The notes beneath the pieces were generated by a model. That model ran no database searches and was not told where the DNA came from. It worked only from the letters and a program-made list of their open reading frames with translations. Both the position numbers and the translations under genes were made by a program. A stretch of DNA of 64,000 nt from Phyllostachys edulis (lineage: Eukaryota > Streptophyta > Magnoliopsida > Poales > Poaceae), in contig CM070548.1 in NCBI GenBank assembly GCA_036346405.1, forward strand, positions 64,132,877-64,196,876, given 5' to 3'. Positions 23,901 to 34,738 of the stretch are shown here, in pieces. The first letter of the stretch is position 1. Each line of letters begins with the position of its first letter.

Positions 23901-26535
23901 TCGGCCGTCGAGACCTCCTCGTTTGATCTGGACCGTCCGGTCCTCCCTCTTGTGTTGTGGTTAGTTGGATGCGGTATCAACGGCCACGACCTCCCCTATT
24001 GCTGCGCGCGTGGCGGGAGGACATGGACCGTTGGATCCAAGATCAGCGGCCCGTGTTCTCTAGACTTCTTGAAGCGTCTTGGCGTTGCTTCTCTGGAGGT
24101 CTTGGGCGTTTGATTTAGATCAGCGGTTCACGTCCTCCCCTCTCTTTGGTTTTAGCAATTCCAAAGAACTCTTATTTATAAACCGAAAAGGTATGAACTT
24201 CAAAATATCATAACTAATTCATTCTAAATCCAAATGAGGTCATTCAAATTGTGTTAGCTCTGTCTTGAACTTGACTTTAATCCAAAAATGATTGTAAGTT
24301 GAGTTCAGCTCCAGAGCACAGTTTTGCCATTAGATTTTAAAACTCACTTTAAATATACACTCAAAATAATGTCTAACTTGTAAAATACATAACTAATGCT
24401 CTGTAGATTATTTTTGAGTGAATCCAACTTTGTTGGTTTCCTCTATTAATGAACTTACTATGAAAATTAGTTTTGAGCTTGTTGCTATTATAAAAATGAG
24501 GACTTGTGCATTATAATTTTGTTCAAGTTCTTGTTTTTGAGAAATTGTAGAAAGTGCAACATAGCTCCAAATGGGATGAACTCAATTGTGTTATTCATCT
24601 CATGAGGTGCTGGCCTTACAGTAAAAATCTCAGCTTCACTTCTTTTCTAGAAAATGTTGCCTCATAATTAAATTAGTGAATAGTGCAGTTTGGTATTTTA
24701 GGGCTGAGCAGAATTGTTTTGCTCATATCTTTTGCATTGAGAATCCAAATCCATTGGTTCTTGTTGCTAAATTCCTTAAAAATCACCCTCTTGCTGCTGT
24801 AGAAAATTCAGAGTGTTTGGAGTTCGGTTGCTGTGCTGTCTTTGTCGTTTTCGTCGTTCTTATCGATTGTTTTCGTCTTTCCGATTAGGTGTCGACGAGT
24901 ACTTTGAACCCGTGAGCGATCCTCAGCAACAAATTGGCCAGCAACAGTAAAGGCAAGCAGTTTGATCATTTCCCTCATTGTCCCATTACTTTAAAGTCTA
25001 ATATTTCGTTTAACTTGTATGTATGCATGCTTTTGTGTCAAAGTATTTTATCGTTTAGAGGTAGCTATTCCTATTGCATAGTTGCCCCTAAATTGTTACC
25101 CCCTGCCACAAACCATAAGTTACTAATATCGCTGGTGAATTAGAGCCCGGTGATTTAAGTATGCTCTTTTATTGCTTTTACGGTGTCATGCTTAGCAATG
25201 CTTAGATAACGGTAGAAATGGGCGATTCTTGACATTATGTCGATAACCTTGATCACACAAAAACTATCATTCCATTATGTCCCCTTGTATGATTTGTAAA
25301 CAAATAAAAATGAAAACTGTTTGGACTTGGGCATATTGGATGGATGGTGTGGTTTTTGGAATGTGGTAGTATGCCTGAGTCATTAAGGACCGAGTTACTT
25401 GCGCCACCGTTCTGAGCAATTTTGCGTGCTAACCACACGAGGGGGATATGGGACCCCTCTTGACTAAGTACTTTGGGCGGTGTTAATTGGGGTCGCTCGG
25501 TTGGTGTGTTTTAAAGATAAAATGTGTGTGTGATGTGGGAGGGAGCATTAGCTTCCTGAAGGTTGTGTGATGTCTCTTTCTCCCGTGGGTTGTGCGACTC
25601 GAGAATTAGCATTGTCCATTGGAAATGTCTCGTAGGACTTAGCCGTGCCAAAGACACCTAAGGTAGTGTGCTTAAAGGAAAGGCGGTCGGCGTGTGGGTA
25701 CATTGGTACACCCTGCGCAGGTTAAAACTATTGAATAGCCTCGTCCTAGGTTATGGACACGCTCGGAAACGCCTGTGAGAACTAGACTACAACCTTTAAT
25801 TAAAACTTGACATGGTTGGTATGAGCGGGAGTTCATGCTATTGTTGTGGTGACTTGGGTTAGTCACTTCTAGTTTGTTCTTGTTGTTGTTACTATGTTAC
25901 TACCTCGTTGAATTTCAACAATTAAAATGCTTTGTCAAATTGCCTTCAATCTATTATGTTATTGCAAATGAAACTTGCTTTATGCTAAAATGAGTCCAAA
26001 GCCTCATCCACTTAAATAAAGCTTGCATGTAGCTATTTATAGTTCTGTTATCTCACACGTAAGTCTTGCGGAGTACTTTATGTACTCATCTCGCCTGTGG
26101 TTGTGGCATTTTGTGGCTTTTGTTGCGAGAGGAAGGAGGTGGGCCCCAAGGGCTTCACTCTTGCGAGTTGTGCTTCGGGTTTGACGACTAGCTTGGCGGT
26201 CCTGGTTAGTTGCCTTGTGGGTAAAGGCACACTAATTGGCTTTTGTTATGGCCATCTTATGGCACTTTTGCTTCATTGTTTATTTAGTTCTCAGTATTTG
26301 TTATTTGGCCTGGTTGGCCTCTCTTTTGTAATATCTATTCCATATTAATGTTAACTTCTGGTTTGTTGCTTATGTACTATGTGTTGTATGGAATTGATGC
26401 ATTCTTTTGTTGTGAGGTATGTGTATTGCATTCTGGGAAGTATACATCTCTCGAGACCGGGTTTATTTGGTTGATAATACTAGGGTCAATTGGATGACTA
26501 AGTATTATGAGCTTAATAAACGTCGGGGTCTCACA
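20958..26535 (+). mobile_element. 5.58-kb Tekay-type solo LTR with palindrome arrays
   Basis: It begins TGTAACATCCC and ends GGGGTCTCACA, flanked by CGCCG at 20953-20957 and 26536-26540, so both ends are intact. I see no gag or pol inside. It has a TATA box (CTATAAAACC, 22871-22880), a GC-rich leader (about 22900-23480), and a tail resembling those of the LTRs at 10855 and 59772. It is therefore best read as a solo LTR, unusually long because of GACCTCC palindromes on both sides of the TATA box. Its first 3 kb matches 13737-16265. A small non-autonomous element without LTRs is an alternative. Confidence 0.75.
21500..22540. repeat. tandem palindromic GACCTCC modules, copy 2
   Basis: At least ten modules are visible, for example 21526-21568, 21717-21757 and 21959-22003. 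Each has an arm GAGGTCGTAGCCGTTGGAT, a few-base loop, ATCCAACAGCC and ACGACCTCC, with looser copies in between. A related series (CTTGGCCGTTCAGGACC and GACCGTCCAGGACCTCC types) continues downstream of the TATA box at about 23560-24140. Confidence 0.85.
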
Positions 26536-27084
26536 CGCCGTCCTAGAGCAAGCTCTCTACGGTCAGCAGGAGCTCGAAGATGATCAAGAGGAAGATCCGG
26601 AGGAACCAGAAGCACCAGAAGAGGATCCCGAGGAGATTCCAGAGGATCCAGTAGAGGTTGCACAGCTAGAGGGACCAGCAGAGCACTCAGCAATGGAGAG
26701 GAGCTAGGCAGCACTGCACCAAAGACGCTTGCCCGCTACACCGGTTCGAGACATCGAAACCGATTCGCGAGGATGCCAGCTCACTTCAGAGTCTACACTA
26801 GGTAGGAGCGCCGCCGTGGCTATAGAGGCTTTCTTGAGGAGTAGTTCATTTAAGTTCCAGTTTAGTCAGGCTTAGCCAGTTTCCCTTTTCAGAGTCGCCC
26901 TTTAGGTGGTAGCTTGTGTGCTTAGGTTCTCTTTATTTTCTGTGTGCAAGTATGAGCCGCAGGCCCTTAGGTATTTGTTGCTGACCATGCTAATAAGCTA
27001 TTAATAAAGGTTATTTCATTTGAGTTCCTTGAGCTGTGTTTGTTGGGTTTAATCTATCCCCCTGTCTAGTTCTTAACTCATCTT

Positions 27085-28170
27085 GTGCTTGCTGCCTTAT
27101 CTAACCTATGGAGCTTCACCAGATGGTTCGGACTCACACACCTTCTTGCAAGTGGATCCGGCACCCCAGCGTCCAAAGAGAATGATCAACTCCCCGCAGG
27201 GACAGAGCCACCCCAAGCACCACCTCTTGACTTGCAGAACTTTGGAGCCTTTATGGCAGCACAAACGCAGATGATGTATACAATGATGAACCAGATGCAG
27301 GCCATGAACAACAACAACAACAACAACAATCGTCAGGGAGGAGTCCCCGTCGCGCAGGATCATCAGGGACCATCCAAGTTGGCTGAATTCATGAGGACCC
27401 GTCCACCAACTTTCTCTGCCATGTCTCGCCAAGATGAAGGCGATGATTGGCCAGCGTAATTGAGAGGAAGCTGCTGATCACCCAATGCAGCGATCACGAG
27501 AAAGTTTTATATGCCACTCATCAGATGGAGGGCATGGCTGCTGAGTGGTGGGAGAACTTCTGCGCAGCGCATGAGGCACCGCATGAGAATATCACACAGG
27601 AAGAATTTTCATGACCTTTCGCCCGATATCATGTACTGAAGGCATTATGGATCTCAAGAAAGATGAGTTCCGTGCTCTTAAGCAAGGAGCTATGTCGATG
27701 TTGACTACGAATAATTTTTCTCGCTTAGCCCGCTATCTTTGCGAGAGGGCGTCGCTCTTGACAAGGCTCGTCGAGTCGTTTCTTGAAGGGATTGAACTCG
27801 GATCGCAGTCAATCGCTTGCCCACACCTTCCCGATTTCGAGTTGATTAACAAGGCGTTGGTTATGGAGGACAAACGCAAGGAACTGGAGGACCACCGCAA
27901 GCGTAGGATGATTCAGCAGGGAAGCCTCCAGCCACAACAGCAGAGGGCAAGGATAGTGCCACAGCAGTTTAATCGTTCCGACCACATAGTTCTTCGGGGC
28001 GCTTGCCGCCTTGACACCTTGTCCAGTTGTTCAGAATCCTCGCAACCCTACACCAGTCAACCCCACCCTAGGGAACAACAGCCGGCAGAGTGAAACAAGA
28101 GTGTGTTACAATTGCCGTCAACCAGGTCACTTCGCCAATCAGTGTCCTCAGAAGGGAACTATCACTCCAG
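27085..28170 (+). pseudogene. Tekay-type Ty3 gag
   Basis: The N-terminal frame (27085-27459) has the Gln/Met-rich helix (MAAQTQMMYTMMNQMQAM), an (AAC)n run encoding eight Asn (27307-27329), and KLAEFMRTRPPTFS. After a frameshift the gag core reads HQMEGMAAEWWENF (about 27520-27560). The frame 27611-28093 gives EGIMDLKKDEFRALKQGAMS and LVMEDKRKELEDHRKRRM-like sequence. The zinc knuckle CYNCRQPGHFANQCPQKG is at about 28106-28160 in a third frame. At least three frameshifts make it inactive. It follows the orf0 at 20467-26706 and precedes protease and reverse transcriptase. Confidence 0.85.
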
Positions 28171-29231
28171 TTCGCTTCAACCTTGGAGCAACACCTGCCA
28201 AGACCCTAGTGCAGAGCAACCAAGGAGTTTCTCAGGGAACCAGTCAACCAGGAGGAACGCCTCAGTCAGTTGTCAGAGGTCGTGTTAATCATGTCACTTT
28301 GGAAGGAGCCCAGGAAGCACCAGACGTCGTACTGGGTAAGTTCCTAGTAAATTCGATACTGCATCCGATTACATTTGATTACGAGCTTCGCATTCGTTTG
28401 TTTCTAGAATTTTTGCAACTAAGAATAAATTGGAAGTAATGCATCTTAAGCGTACTCTGTTAGTCCAGTCGCCTGGAGCAGAGCTAAGTTCTAATATGGG
28501 TTGTTTAGGGGCTAAGTTACTCATAGCTGGAGTTGAGTTTCTAGCTAACCTAATTATTCTAGACACCCAAACCATAGATGTCATCCTTAGCATGGATTGG
28601 TTAACCAAGCACAAAGCCGTGCTAGATTGTGGCCGAAGAGCCGTTACAATTGAGGATACCTAAGGAAAGAAAGTGGAGTTCCTACCTACCTCAGTACGTA
28701 ATGGACATCTGCTAGTCAATAGCCTGAAGACCGTTCCTTTGGAAGACGTGCCCGTTGGCCGAGAGTATCCAAATGTGTTTCCAGAAGAATTACCAGGAAT
28801 GCCACCGGATCGTGACATCGAGTTTGTCATCGATCTAGTACCAGGAACAACACCCATCTCGAAGAGACCTTATCGGATGCCAGCCGATGAGTTAGTAGAA
28901 ATGAAGAAGCAAATAGAAGAACTTTTGGAGAAAGGTTTTGTGAGACCTAGCTCGTCGCCATGGGGAGCGCCAGTCTTGTTCGTCAGAAAGAAGGATGGAA
29001 GCATGAGAATGTGCATCGACTACCGATCTCTCAATGAAGTGACCATCAAGAATAAGTACCCATTGCCCCGGATAGATGATCTGTTTGATCAGATGAAGGG
29101 AGCCGGAGTGTTCTCGAAGATCGATCCGCGATCAGGTTACCATCAGTTGAAGATTTGTCCCAAGGATATACCCAAGACCGCTTTCTCAACACGGTACGGA
29201 CATTATGAGTTTTTAGTCATGTCCTTCGACC
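28171..29231 (+). pseudogene. Tekay-type Ty3 protease and reverse transcriptase, truncated
   Basis: GRVNHVTLEGAQEAPDVVLG (about 28279-28338) links gag to protease. A one-base deletion near 28380 destroys the DSGAS active-site frame. The next frame includes DVILSMDWL and a TAA at 28661. Reverse transcriptase (28673-29231) keeps ELVEMKKQIEELLEKGF, GAPVLFVRKKDGSMRMC, NKYPLPRIDDLFDQ and FSTRYGHYEFLVMSF, without internal stops over about 180 codons. It ends before the YxDD box at about 29231, where a truncated copia LTR begins. The copy is better preserved than that at 9680-10854. Confidence 0.88.
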
Positions 29232-30787
29232 TGGGTGGCAGTTTGACCGGTTTTGACTTGTTTCGCTCATCAGTGTGGCGCGATGTGTGTTCATTAGGTC
29301 AATTTCATGGATTTCATTGCATATGTGTTGCATATTACATGTTTTGGCTAAAGTGAGTCAAGTTGTGAAGAACTTGTTCCCGAAGACGATTTCTTGGTCT
29401 ATTGCTATGTAGGTGGCTTGCAGGTCAACGACGGTCAACGGCGAGGATGATCGGGACTAAGCTAGGAGAGCTGAGGTCCAAAACGATCGAGGATGTCGGG
29501 TGAGGTCAGGAGACTCAAGCATGGCGTAGAATGGACAAAGATGAACGAACGGGCAGTTCGGTGCGACGGGTTGGATCAAGCGGCGCGGGGGTTGGTGCAA
29601 GTGCCTTGGTGGTTCCGGTGGGATCCAGACGGGAGAGACTTGCCGATATGATGAGAGTCGTTGATCAACCTACTGCGTGGCGGCGGTAGTGCTTCACCAA
29701 GATTGGACTTGGTCTTTGGAGAAAGATCAAGAAGGGGTATTTTGGTAATTTTACCAAATACCGCCTCTGTGACCTTGGGCTAAACCGCAGCGCAAGACGG
29801 TGCGTGGGGAAGCGGTTTAGGTCAAGAAGAAGATAAAGACGACGTTTCAAGATGCGTGCGTGTGTCCCATTTGTGTTGGACCTTAATTGGAGCCCACTAG
29901 GGTTAACTCTTCTAGAAGCTAAGCCTCACTATAAATAGGAGGGGGTGCTGTCAAACTGTCCCCAAGCACTTCATTTGCAAAACCCTAGTTTGTCTTAGGG
30001 ATTAGAGAAGAAAGGAGAGGCTTAGGGTTTTAGAGAGTTGATTTGATTTGAGTGCTCATGGATTGAGTTCTTGTCCTCCTTGAGGGAGTGGCTGTAACCA
30101 GCAACAATCGCGAATCAATCTATGGATGATTATTCAAAGATGAGTCTTCTTGTGTTCTTCCTTCTTATTTGGTGATTTTGGGTGTTTCTTTGATCCAATA
30201 GGTTTCTAGTGGTTTCTTGCCCTCGTCTACCTTGCTGTGGCATGTGGAAATACATCTAGGATCATCTTGATCATCAATCTCCCACGAGCAAGTTTTGGAT
30301 CAAGTTTTTCCGTTTGCTCGGTTTTGAACCCTCTTTCGGTAAAATGGAAAAAGGTCAAAACTTTGACATGGATCTAGTCGATCGCCACTAGGAATAGGTT
30401 CCAGATATCCTTGGGAAGGTGCGTTCCAAGTTTGGTTAAGTTTGGCTGTGTAGATCAAAAGTTTGATCGATTTTCATTTTGGATCCCGAGCTATTTTTCC
30501 TATTCATCGTCAGGTCCGGTCAGACCGCTCATTTGCCACCGGTCAGACCGCACCCCGGTCTGACCACTCAATGAATGCCGATCTGACCGCCCGAAGAAGC
30601 TTGAGCCCTTTTTGTTCTTTACTTTGGGGATTTAGGTTTGGATTCAACACAAGTCTTCTGATGTACTTGTATGTTGATCTTCATAGCTCTCATAGCTATT
30701 AAAGTAAACCTAGTGTTGAATCTGAACAAGGTGAAAAATTAGGCGAGCTCCTATTCACCCCCCTCTAGTCGCCTTTCCGGTCCTACA
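29232..30787 (+). repeat. 5'-truncated copia LTR
   Basis: From about 29285 to 30787 it follows the LTR at 5460-7190 (matching GCATATGTGTTGCATATT, GTTGTGAAGAACTTGTTCC and the final CACCCCCCTCTAGTCGCC) but lacks its first ~330 bp. A TATA box (ACTATAAATAGG, about 29928-29939) is present. It ends TCCTACA at 30787. The left flank is reverse transcriptase and the right flank is CACTA transposase, with no matching target duplication, so it is not a simple solo LTR. Its tail has short CGGTCAGACCG palindromes (30510-30590) where the other LTR has a different repeat. Confidence 0.75.
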
Positions 30788-31612
30788 CAACGATATGCCG
30801 TTGGATGATGTCGATTGTGGTTCTGATTCGGATAGGCTACATGATGACAATCTAGATCAGATGCTTCACGATGTAGAAGAGAACTATGATGAGAGGGAGT
30901 ATGTTAAATTCCGGGGCATGATGGAGGACTCGAAGAAACCTTTGTTCCCGGGCTGCAAGCCAGAATACACAAGGTTGTCATCCGTGCTTGAACTGCTGAA
31001 ATTGAAGGCAAGCAACGGTTGGTCTGACAAGAGTTTCACGGTGCGGACATGCTTCCAAAGGGAAACGAGTTGCCCAAAACCACCTACAAAGCCAAGAAGG
31101 TTCTTCGTCCATTGGGAACAGAAGTAGAAAGAATACATGCATGTCTGAAAGACTGTATCCTCTACCGTAACGAGTATGCAAACATACATGTATGTTCGGT
31201 GTGCAACACATCCCGATACAAGCGTAAGAATCAATCAGATGACGGCGAGGGAATTGAGGTGAAGAAAGGACCTCCTGCTAAGGTGGCGTGGTATCTTTCT
31301 GTAATTCCCTGTTTGAAGCGGTTTTTTGCGAACACAAAGGATGCAAAACTATTGCATTGGCACTTGGAGGAGTGTAAGAATGACAGCAAGCTAAGACACC
31401 ATGCTGATTTCGCCCAGTGGAGAAACATTGATATGAGATTTGCAGACTTCGGTGCGGAACCAATGAATATAAGGTTTGGATTGAGTACAAATGGAATGAA
31501 TCCTTTCGGTAACATGAGCAGCCGACATAGCACTTGGCCCGTGACTCTTTGTATCTACAATCTTCCTCCTTGATTGTGTATGAAGCGGAAGTATATTTTG
31601 CTGTCCATACTC
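30788..31612 (+). pseudogene. CACTA (En/Spm) TNP2-type transposase, N-terminal fragment
   Basis: The frame 30795-31127 encodes an acidic stretch, then PLFPGCKPEYTRLSSVLELL and NGWSDKSF. The overlapping frame 31049-31573 continues with LPKGNELPKTTYKAKKVL, HACLKDCILYRNEY, HVCSVCNTSRYK, KVAWYLSVIPCLKRFF and FGLSTNGMNPFG. These are family landmarks of plant CACTA transposases. One frameshift near 31050-31110 and a TGA at 31571-31573 (where the family has Trp before LCMKRKY) inactivate it. The catalytic C-terminal half is missing. The left edge abuts the copia LTR and the right edge the antisense gene of the RIRE2-like element. Confidence 0.85.
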
Positions 31613-33350
31613 ATCACATAATCAAAATTGATTTTTGACTTAGGTGGAAAAGAAGGAAGGCCCGCAGAGCAAAGCTGCAGAAGTTGTAGACCCCAAAGTG
31701 ATCATTCATGACCTGACAGTTGTTACTGAAATAACTGCTCTGCAGGTCGATGAAACCACACCTTCCGACCCGATGGTCAGGAATGCTATCCTCGACCAGC
31801 TGGTCGAGAATATCGTGTCCGACCTCATGTTGGAGGATGTGAGGGATACAACCAGCTCTGCCGGTTTCGAACCGGTGAAATTGGTTGCGAAGAAAAGAAA
31901 AGCGAGCGCTATGGAATTTAATTCGGTGCATTTCGAAGTCAAAACCAAAAAATCGACCTGGTACGTACAAATGAAATAGTCATATGAGTGCATAGCTTTA
32001 AAGTTTTTGATAATTGAATTTTTGAGCATCCTTTCTTCTTTTTGTACAAATCTGCTAGTGTCCCGGTCGTCTCCGACCAGAACATTCCTGAGGATCAAGC
32101 AATCGAGGAAGTCCTCGTCCAAAACACTTCTCAGGCTAAAATTCCTGAAGAAAAGGTGGTCGAAGAAGCCCCCGAGCAGGTGTCGGTGCCAGCACTTGTT
32201 CAGGATCCAGTGGTGATTCTAACTCTATCTGCGGAGGTAGACGTCCCTGAAGGCTCTCAACAGGTTCCGACCCCTGTTGGTAATTCCTCTCAATCTAACA
32301 AGTTCCCTTTTTGCCCTCGATTTATCGAGGATAAGGGGCTTGACGAGGTTTGGGGAAAGATATCGGACCGTCAAGCTGAGACGAGTCCTGATACAATTTT
32401 TGCCGAATATAATGACGTGGCAATTCGGGTAGGTATCTACGACCATTTTCATACTTTCTCCTCTGAAAGTTTATCAAAAAACTTAAAGAAGAATGCTATT
32501 TGTGTAGCATATGATCGAGAATTTTGCTGTGGTCGAAGGACTGACCCAGCGAATAAAGAATCTGGAGAAAAAACATTCTGAATTAAAAAGTAAGGACTTT
32601 CTTCTCAACTTGTCTTCTTCTTTGCTAGCTTGTTCTTCTTCTATTAATCAATTATTCTCCCTTATCATATTTGATAGATTTGGAGAAAATAAAAGAAGTC
32701 ATGGCTAAAGAGGCCAGAATAACCAAGCTTGAAGAAGAATGTCAAGCTAAGGATCGGTCGATCGCATACGTGACGACCAGGCACAAGGAAGTCATTGGGA
32801 ATTTTGAAAAGAAGATTGAAGGTAACCGGTCGTAAATTTGACTAGTATATCGTCTCTTCTAATCATGCTTACTCACCACTTGTTTACCCATGCAGAGAAA
32901 ACTTAAGCGCTAAATAAATTTAAATAAGCTTTGGAGTTTGAGCAAGACAAGGAGGCAGCTCTTGTGCAAAAACTTGATGAAAAACTTTTTGCACTTAACA
33001 AAATGATCTTCAATATGGGATCAGGGTCGAGTTTGCCTACCTTAAGAAATCCAACTGAGAAAATGGACTACTTGGGCCAACTTCTATAAGATCTCAAGGT
33101 TGTTCTCAAAACTACTCGAGAAAATTATGTCTAGACGATGAAAGAAGCTGTGGCCAGCGGAGTTAGTTTTGCTTTGGCAAACTGAAGGCTTCCGACCTTT
33201 CCATCAATCTCCAAGCTATTGAAAAAGATTTCAACTACTTGTCTGAAGATACAAACAAGTTTCTCGAGGAAGTAAGGCCTCTCGGAGATAAGATTGCAGA
33301 GGAAATGGAGGTCGGATCTCCGTCAAACAGCAACTAGTCTGGAGATCTCC
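31613..33350 (+). pseudogene. antisense coiled-coil gene of the RIRE2-like element (C-terminal exons)
   Basis: Read on the plus strand, antisense to the element at 8399-34738. It is homologous exon by exon to the minus-strand gene at 41785-44776. An exon from about 31644 (after an acceptor TTGACTTAG) is Lys/Glu-rich. The next (about 32050-32430) is Pro/Val/Glu-rich and ends in FPFCPRFIEDKGLDEVW and DTIFAEYNDVAIRV. Coiled-coil exons follow near 32520-32590 and 32700-32830. The last exon (about 33138-33340) begins MKEAVASGVSFALA but is shifted by a stop. The N-terminal domain is absent because CACTA sequence replaces it. No enzymatic function is recognisable. Confidence 0.65.
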
Positions 33351-34025
33351 AGGAGTAGAAAATTAGTATTATAAGAATTATGAAATGTATGAAACTTACC
33401 TTTCTGCCATCAACAAGTCTTTTGTTTATCCTGTCGATTCATAAAGTTCTCATATATTCTCGAGCCCCCGACTGCTTTATAGTAGAAGGACTTTACCAAA
33501 TAAGCAGTAAGCCCAGAAGGAGAACCAAAGTCTCAACCATTGTTTGAAGGCATATACTGATTATATGATAAAACTGATCGTAGTAATACTAGGAAACCAA
33601 TTTGGTCGGAACCAGTGTATGATTTCGACTAGTTATATATCTGTTTGTCATAATCAAAATACCAAATAAAATAGTATATGGTCGGAAGAAAAAAGGCTTG
33701 CTGTGATGAGAAAAGAAAATATGCAAGAATGTATGCAATAAATGATAAGTGATCTTATTTATATGTAGTATCCAAAACTGGTCGGAAGAACTGCCTAGAA
33801 CTGAAGACATGAAAAACACTTCGCGAAACGTGTTCATGCTCCAGTCCAACTGGCAGCGAGGATCGTAGGAAAAGAATCGTCTCTAGGAAGCTCCTTCCAG
33901 TGGGCAGGACCACATGCGAAAAAGGAGAGACTTCGACTAGGAGGCTTTCCGTGTCCCGACCAGTAGCCAAACAAGAGTAGAACAGAATCTTGAAATGAAG
34001 AAATATAGTCTCCATAATCTTAAGC
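33351..34025 (-). other. RIRE2-like internal spacer joined directly to the 5' LTR
   Basis: The reverse complement matches 41190-41780 of the element at 35000-45809 (for example CTACTGGTCG, GACACGGAAAGCCTCCTAG and the CAGGAC/GGAAG block). In that element this spacer lies after RNase H, about 5.5 kb from the 5' LTR. Here nothing separates the two, so primer site, gag and pol are deleted. ORFs on both strands here are not supported. Confidence 0.75.
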
Positions 34026-34738
34026 TGTCGACAATCGAGTCGCTGATCTTACAAAATAAAAAAGTGGAATATGGCACATATTTCTTGGGAGAGAATAAGA
34101 CTGCTCTTTATTGATATAAACTGGCTATTACAGGGGGTGCCTACGACCAGGCGGTGGACTAATCCTAGTTACACTGAATATGATGTTTGCTATACTATTG
34201 AATCAGACTTAGAGCATGAATCTGAGGCTGATTGCGCTGCTCTGATACCCTAATCTGATGCTAGATCCCCTATCCTCGTCTGTGCTCCATCCTTATATAA
34301 CTTCCGAAGAGGTGGCAGTTGCTCCAGGAGAATATGTCCGTTATGAAGCGTTGCGGCTGGTCGGAACAAGGTGATGGTTGATAAAGTATCAACCGCTTTG
34401 CAGTTGAGCGTCTGTGAGACACTCAACCGTAAGGTGGTTATTTGTCAGTATCTTAGGATTATATAACGTCGTGTGGTATGGAGTATACAACACGTGTTCC
34501 ATTCATCACACGGTAAAAAATACACTTGGAATTAGATCCGGATACCAGTTCATAAATCCCACGAGTAGCTACCTGGTCGGAGACTAGGTACATGACTTTG
34601 TCTGACCAAGGTACCCATTATGTAACCTCTGGAATCCTTATGACCAGTGAGGTCGTTAGCCTTAGGGGTTACGACTATGAAGACGTATGGTCCTTTATTA
34701 TGTATTAAAGTAATACATAGAGATTTTAATCCTCGTCA
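34026..34738 (-). repeat. RIRE2-like 5' LTR (partner of 8399-9111)
   Basis: 713 bp, the same length as 8399-9111 and alignable throughout. On the minus strand it starts TGACGAGGATTAAAATCTC and ends TTGTCGACA. The CGCAC copy at 34739-34743 follows its outer end. On the inner side it abuts GCTTAAGATTATGG, which is spacer sequence, rather than a TGG primer site. The 34071-34253 open frame is LTR sequence. Confidence 0.9.

Larger units (their letters stand above)
20467..26706 (+). pseudogene. orf0-like gene split by a 5.58-kb LTR insertion
   Basis: Part 1 (20467-20957) follows an intron-like acceptor (CTTGACAG). It encodes GLAAELWKLLQTLGGFDYP, then GNEYIVNGRDRGLVCRL, a pattern shared with the minus-strand orf0. 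A frameshift near 20850 leads into EESLEMAATELRCAYQAWEE, a coiled-coil. Part 2 (26541-26706) joins in the same frame once one CGCCG copy is removed, giving EEAEERIAVLEQALYGQQ, then a very acidic Glu/Pro tail ending at the TAG 26705-26707. AATAAA at about 27003 fits a 3' end. It lies upstream of gag at 27085, as orf0 does in RIRE3/RIRE8-type elements. Confidence 0.65.
8399..34738 (-). mobile_element. RIRE2-like (Ty3, Tat group) element with ~22 kb of nested insertions
   Basis: Two diverged 713-bp LTRs face the same way on the minus strand (34026-34738 as 5' LTR, 8399-9111 as 3' LTR). Both start (minus strand) TGACGAGG. The 5 bp CGCAC occurs at 8394-8398 and 34739-34743, exactly outside the two LTRs, so both belong to one insertion event. 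Internal sequence survives only at 9112-9186 (3' end with purine tract CGAGGG) and about 31613-34025 (spacer and antisense gene). Compared with the related element at 35000-45809, the primer site, gag and pol are missing right after the 5' LTR, and the N-terminal part of the antisense gene is replaced by foreign elements. Confidence 0.85.

Noticed and set aside
14270..24140. Regularly spaced palindromic repeats that look like a CRISPR array
   Set aside because: Modules and spacers vary in length and sequence, they lie inside plant LTRs with a TATA box, and no cas genes are present.
29232..30787. Simple solo LTR inserted in the Ty3 reverse transcriptase
   Set aside because: The LTR lacks its 5' 330 bp and the two flanks differ, with no 5-bp duplication.
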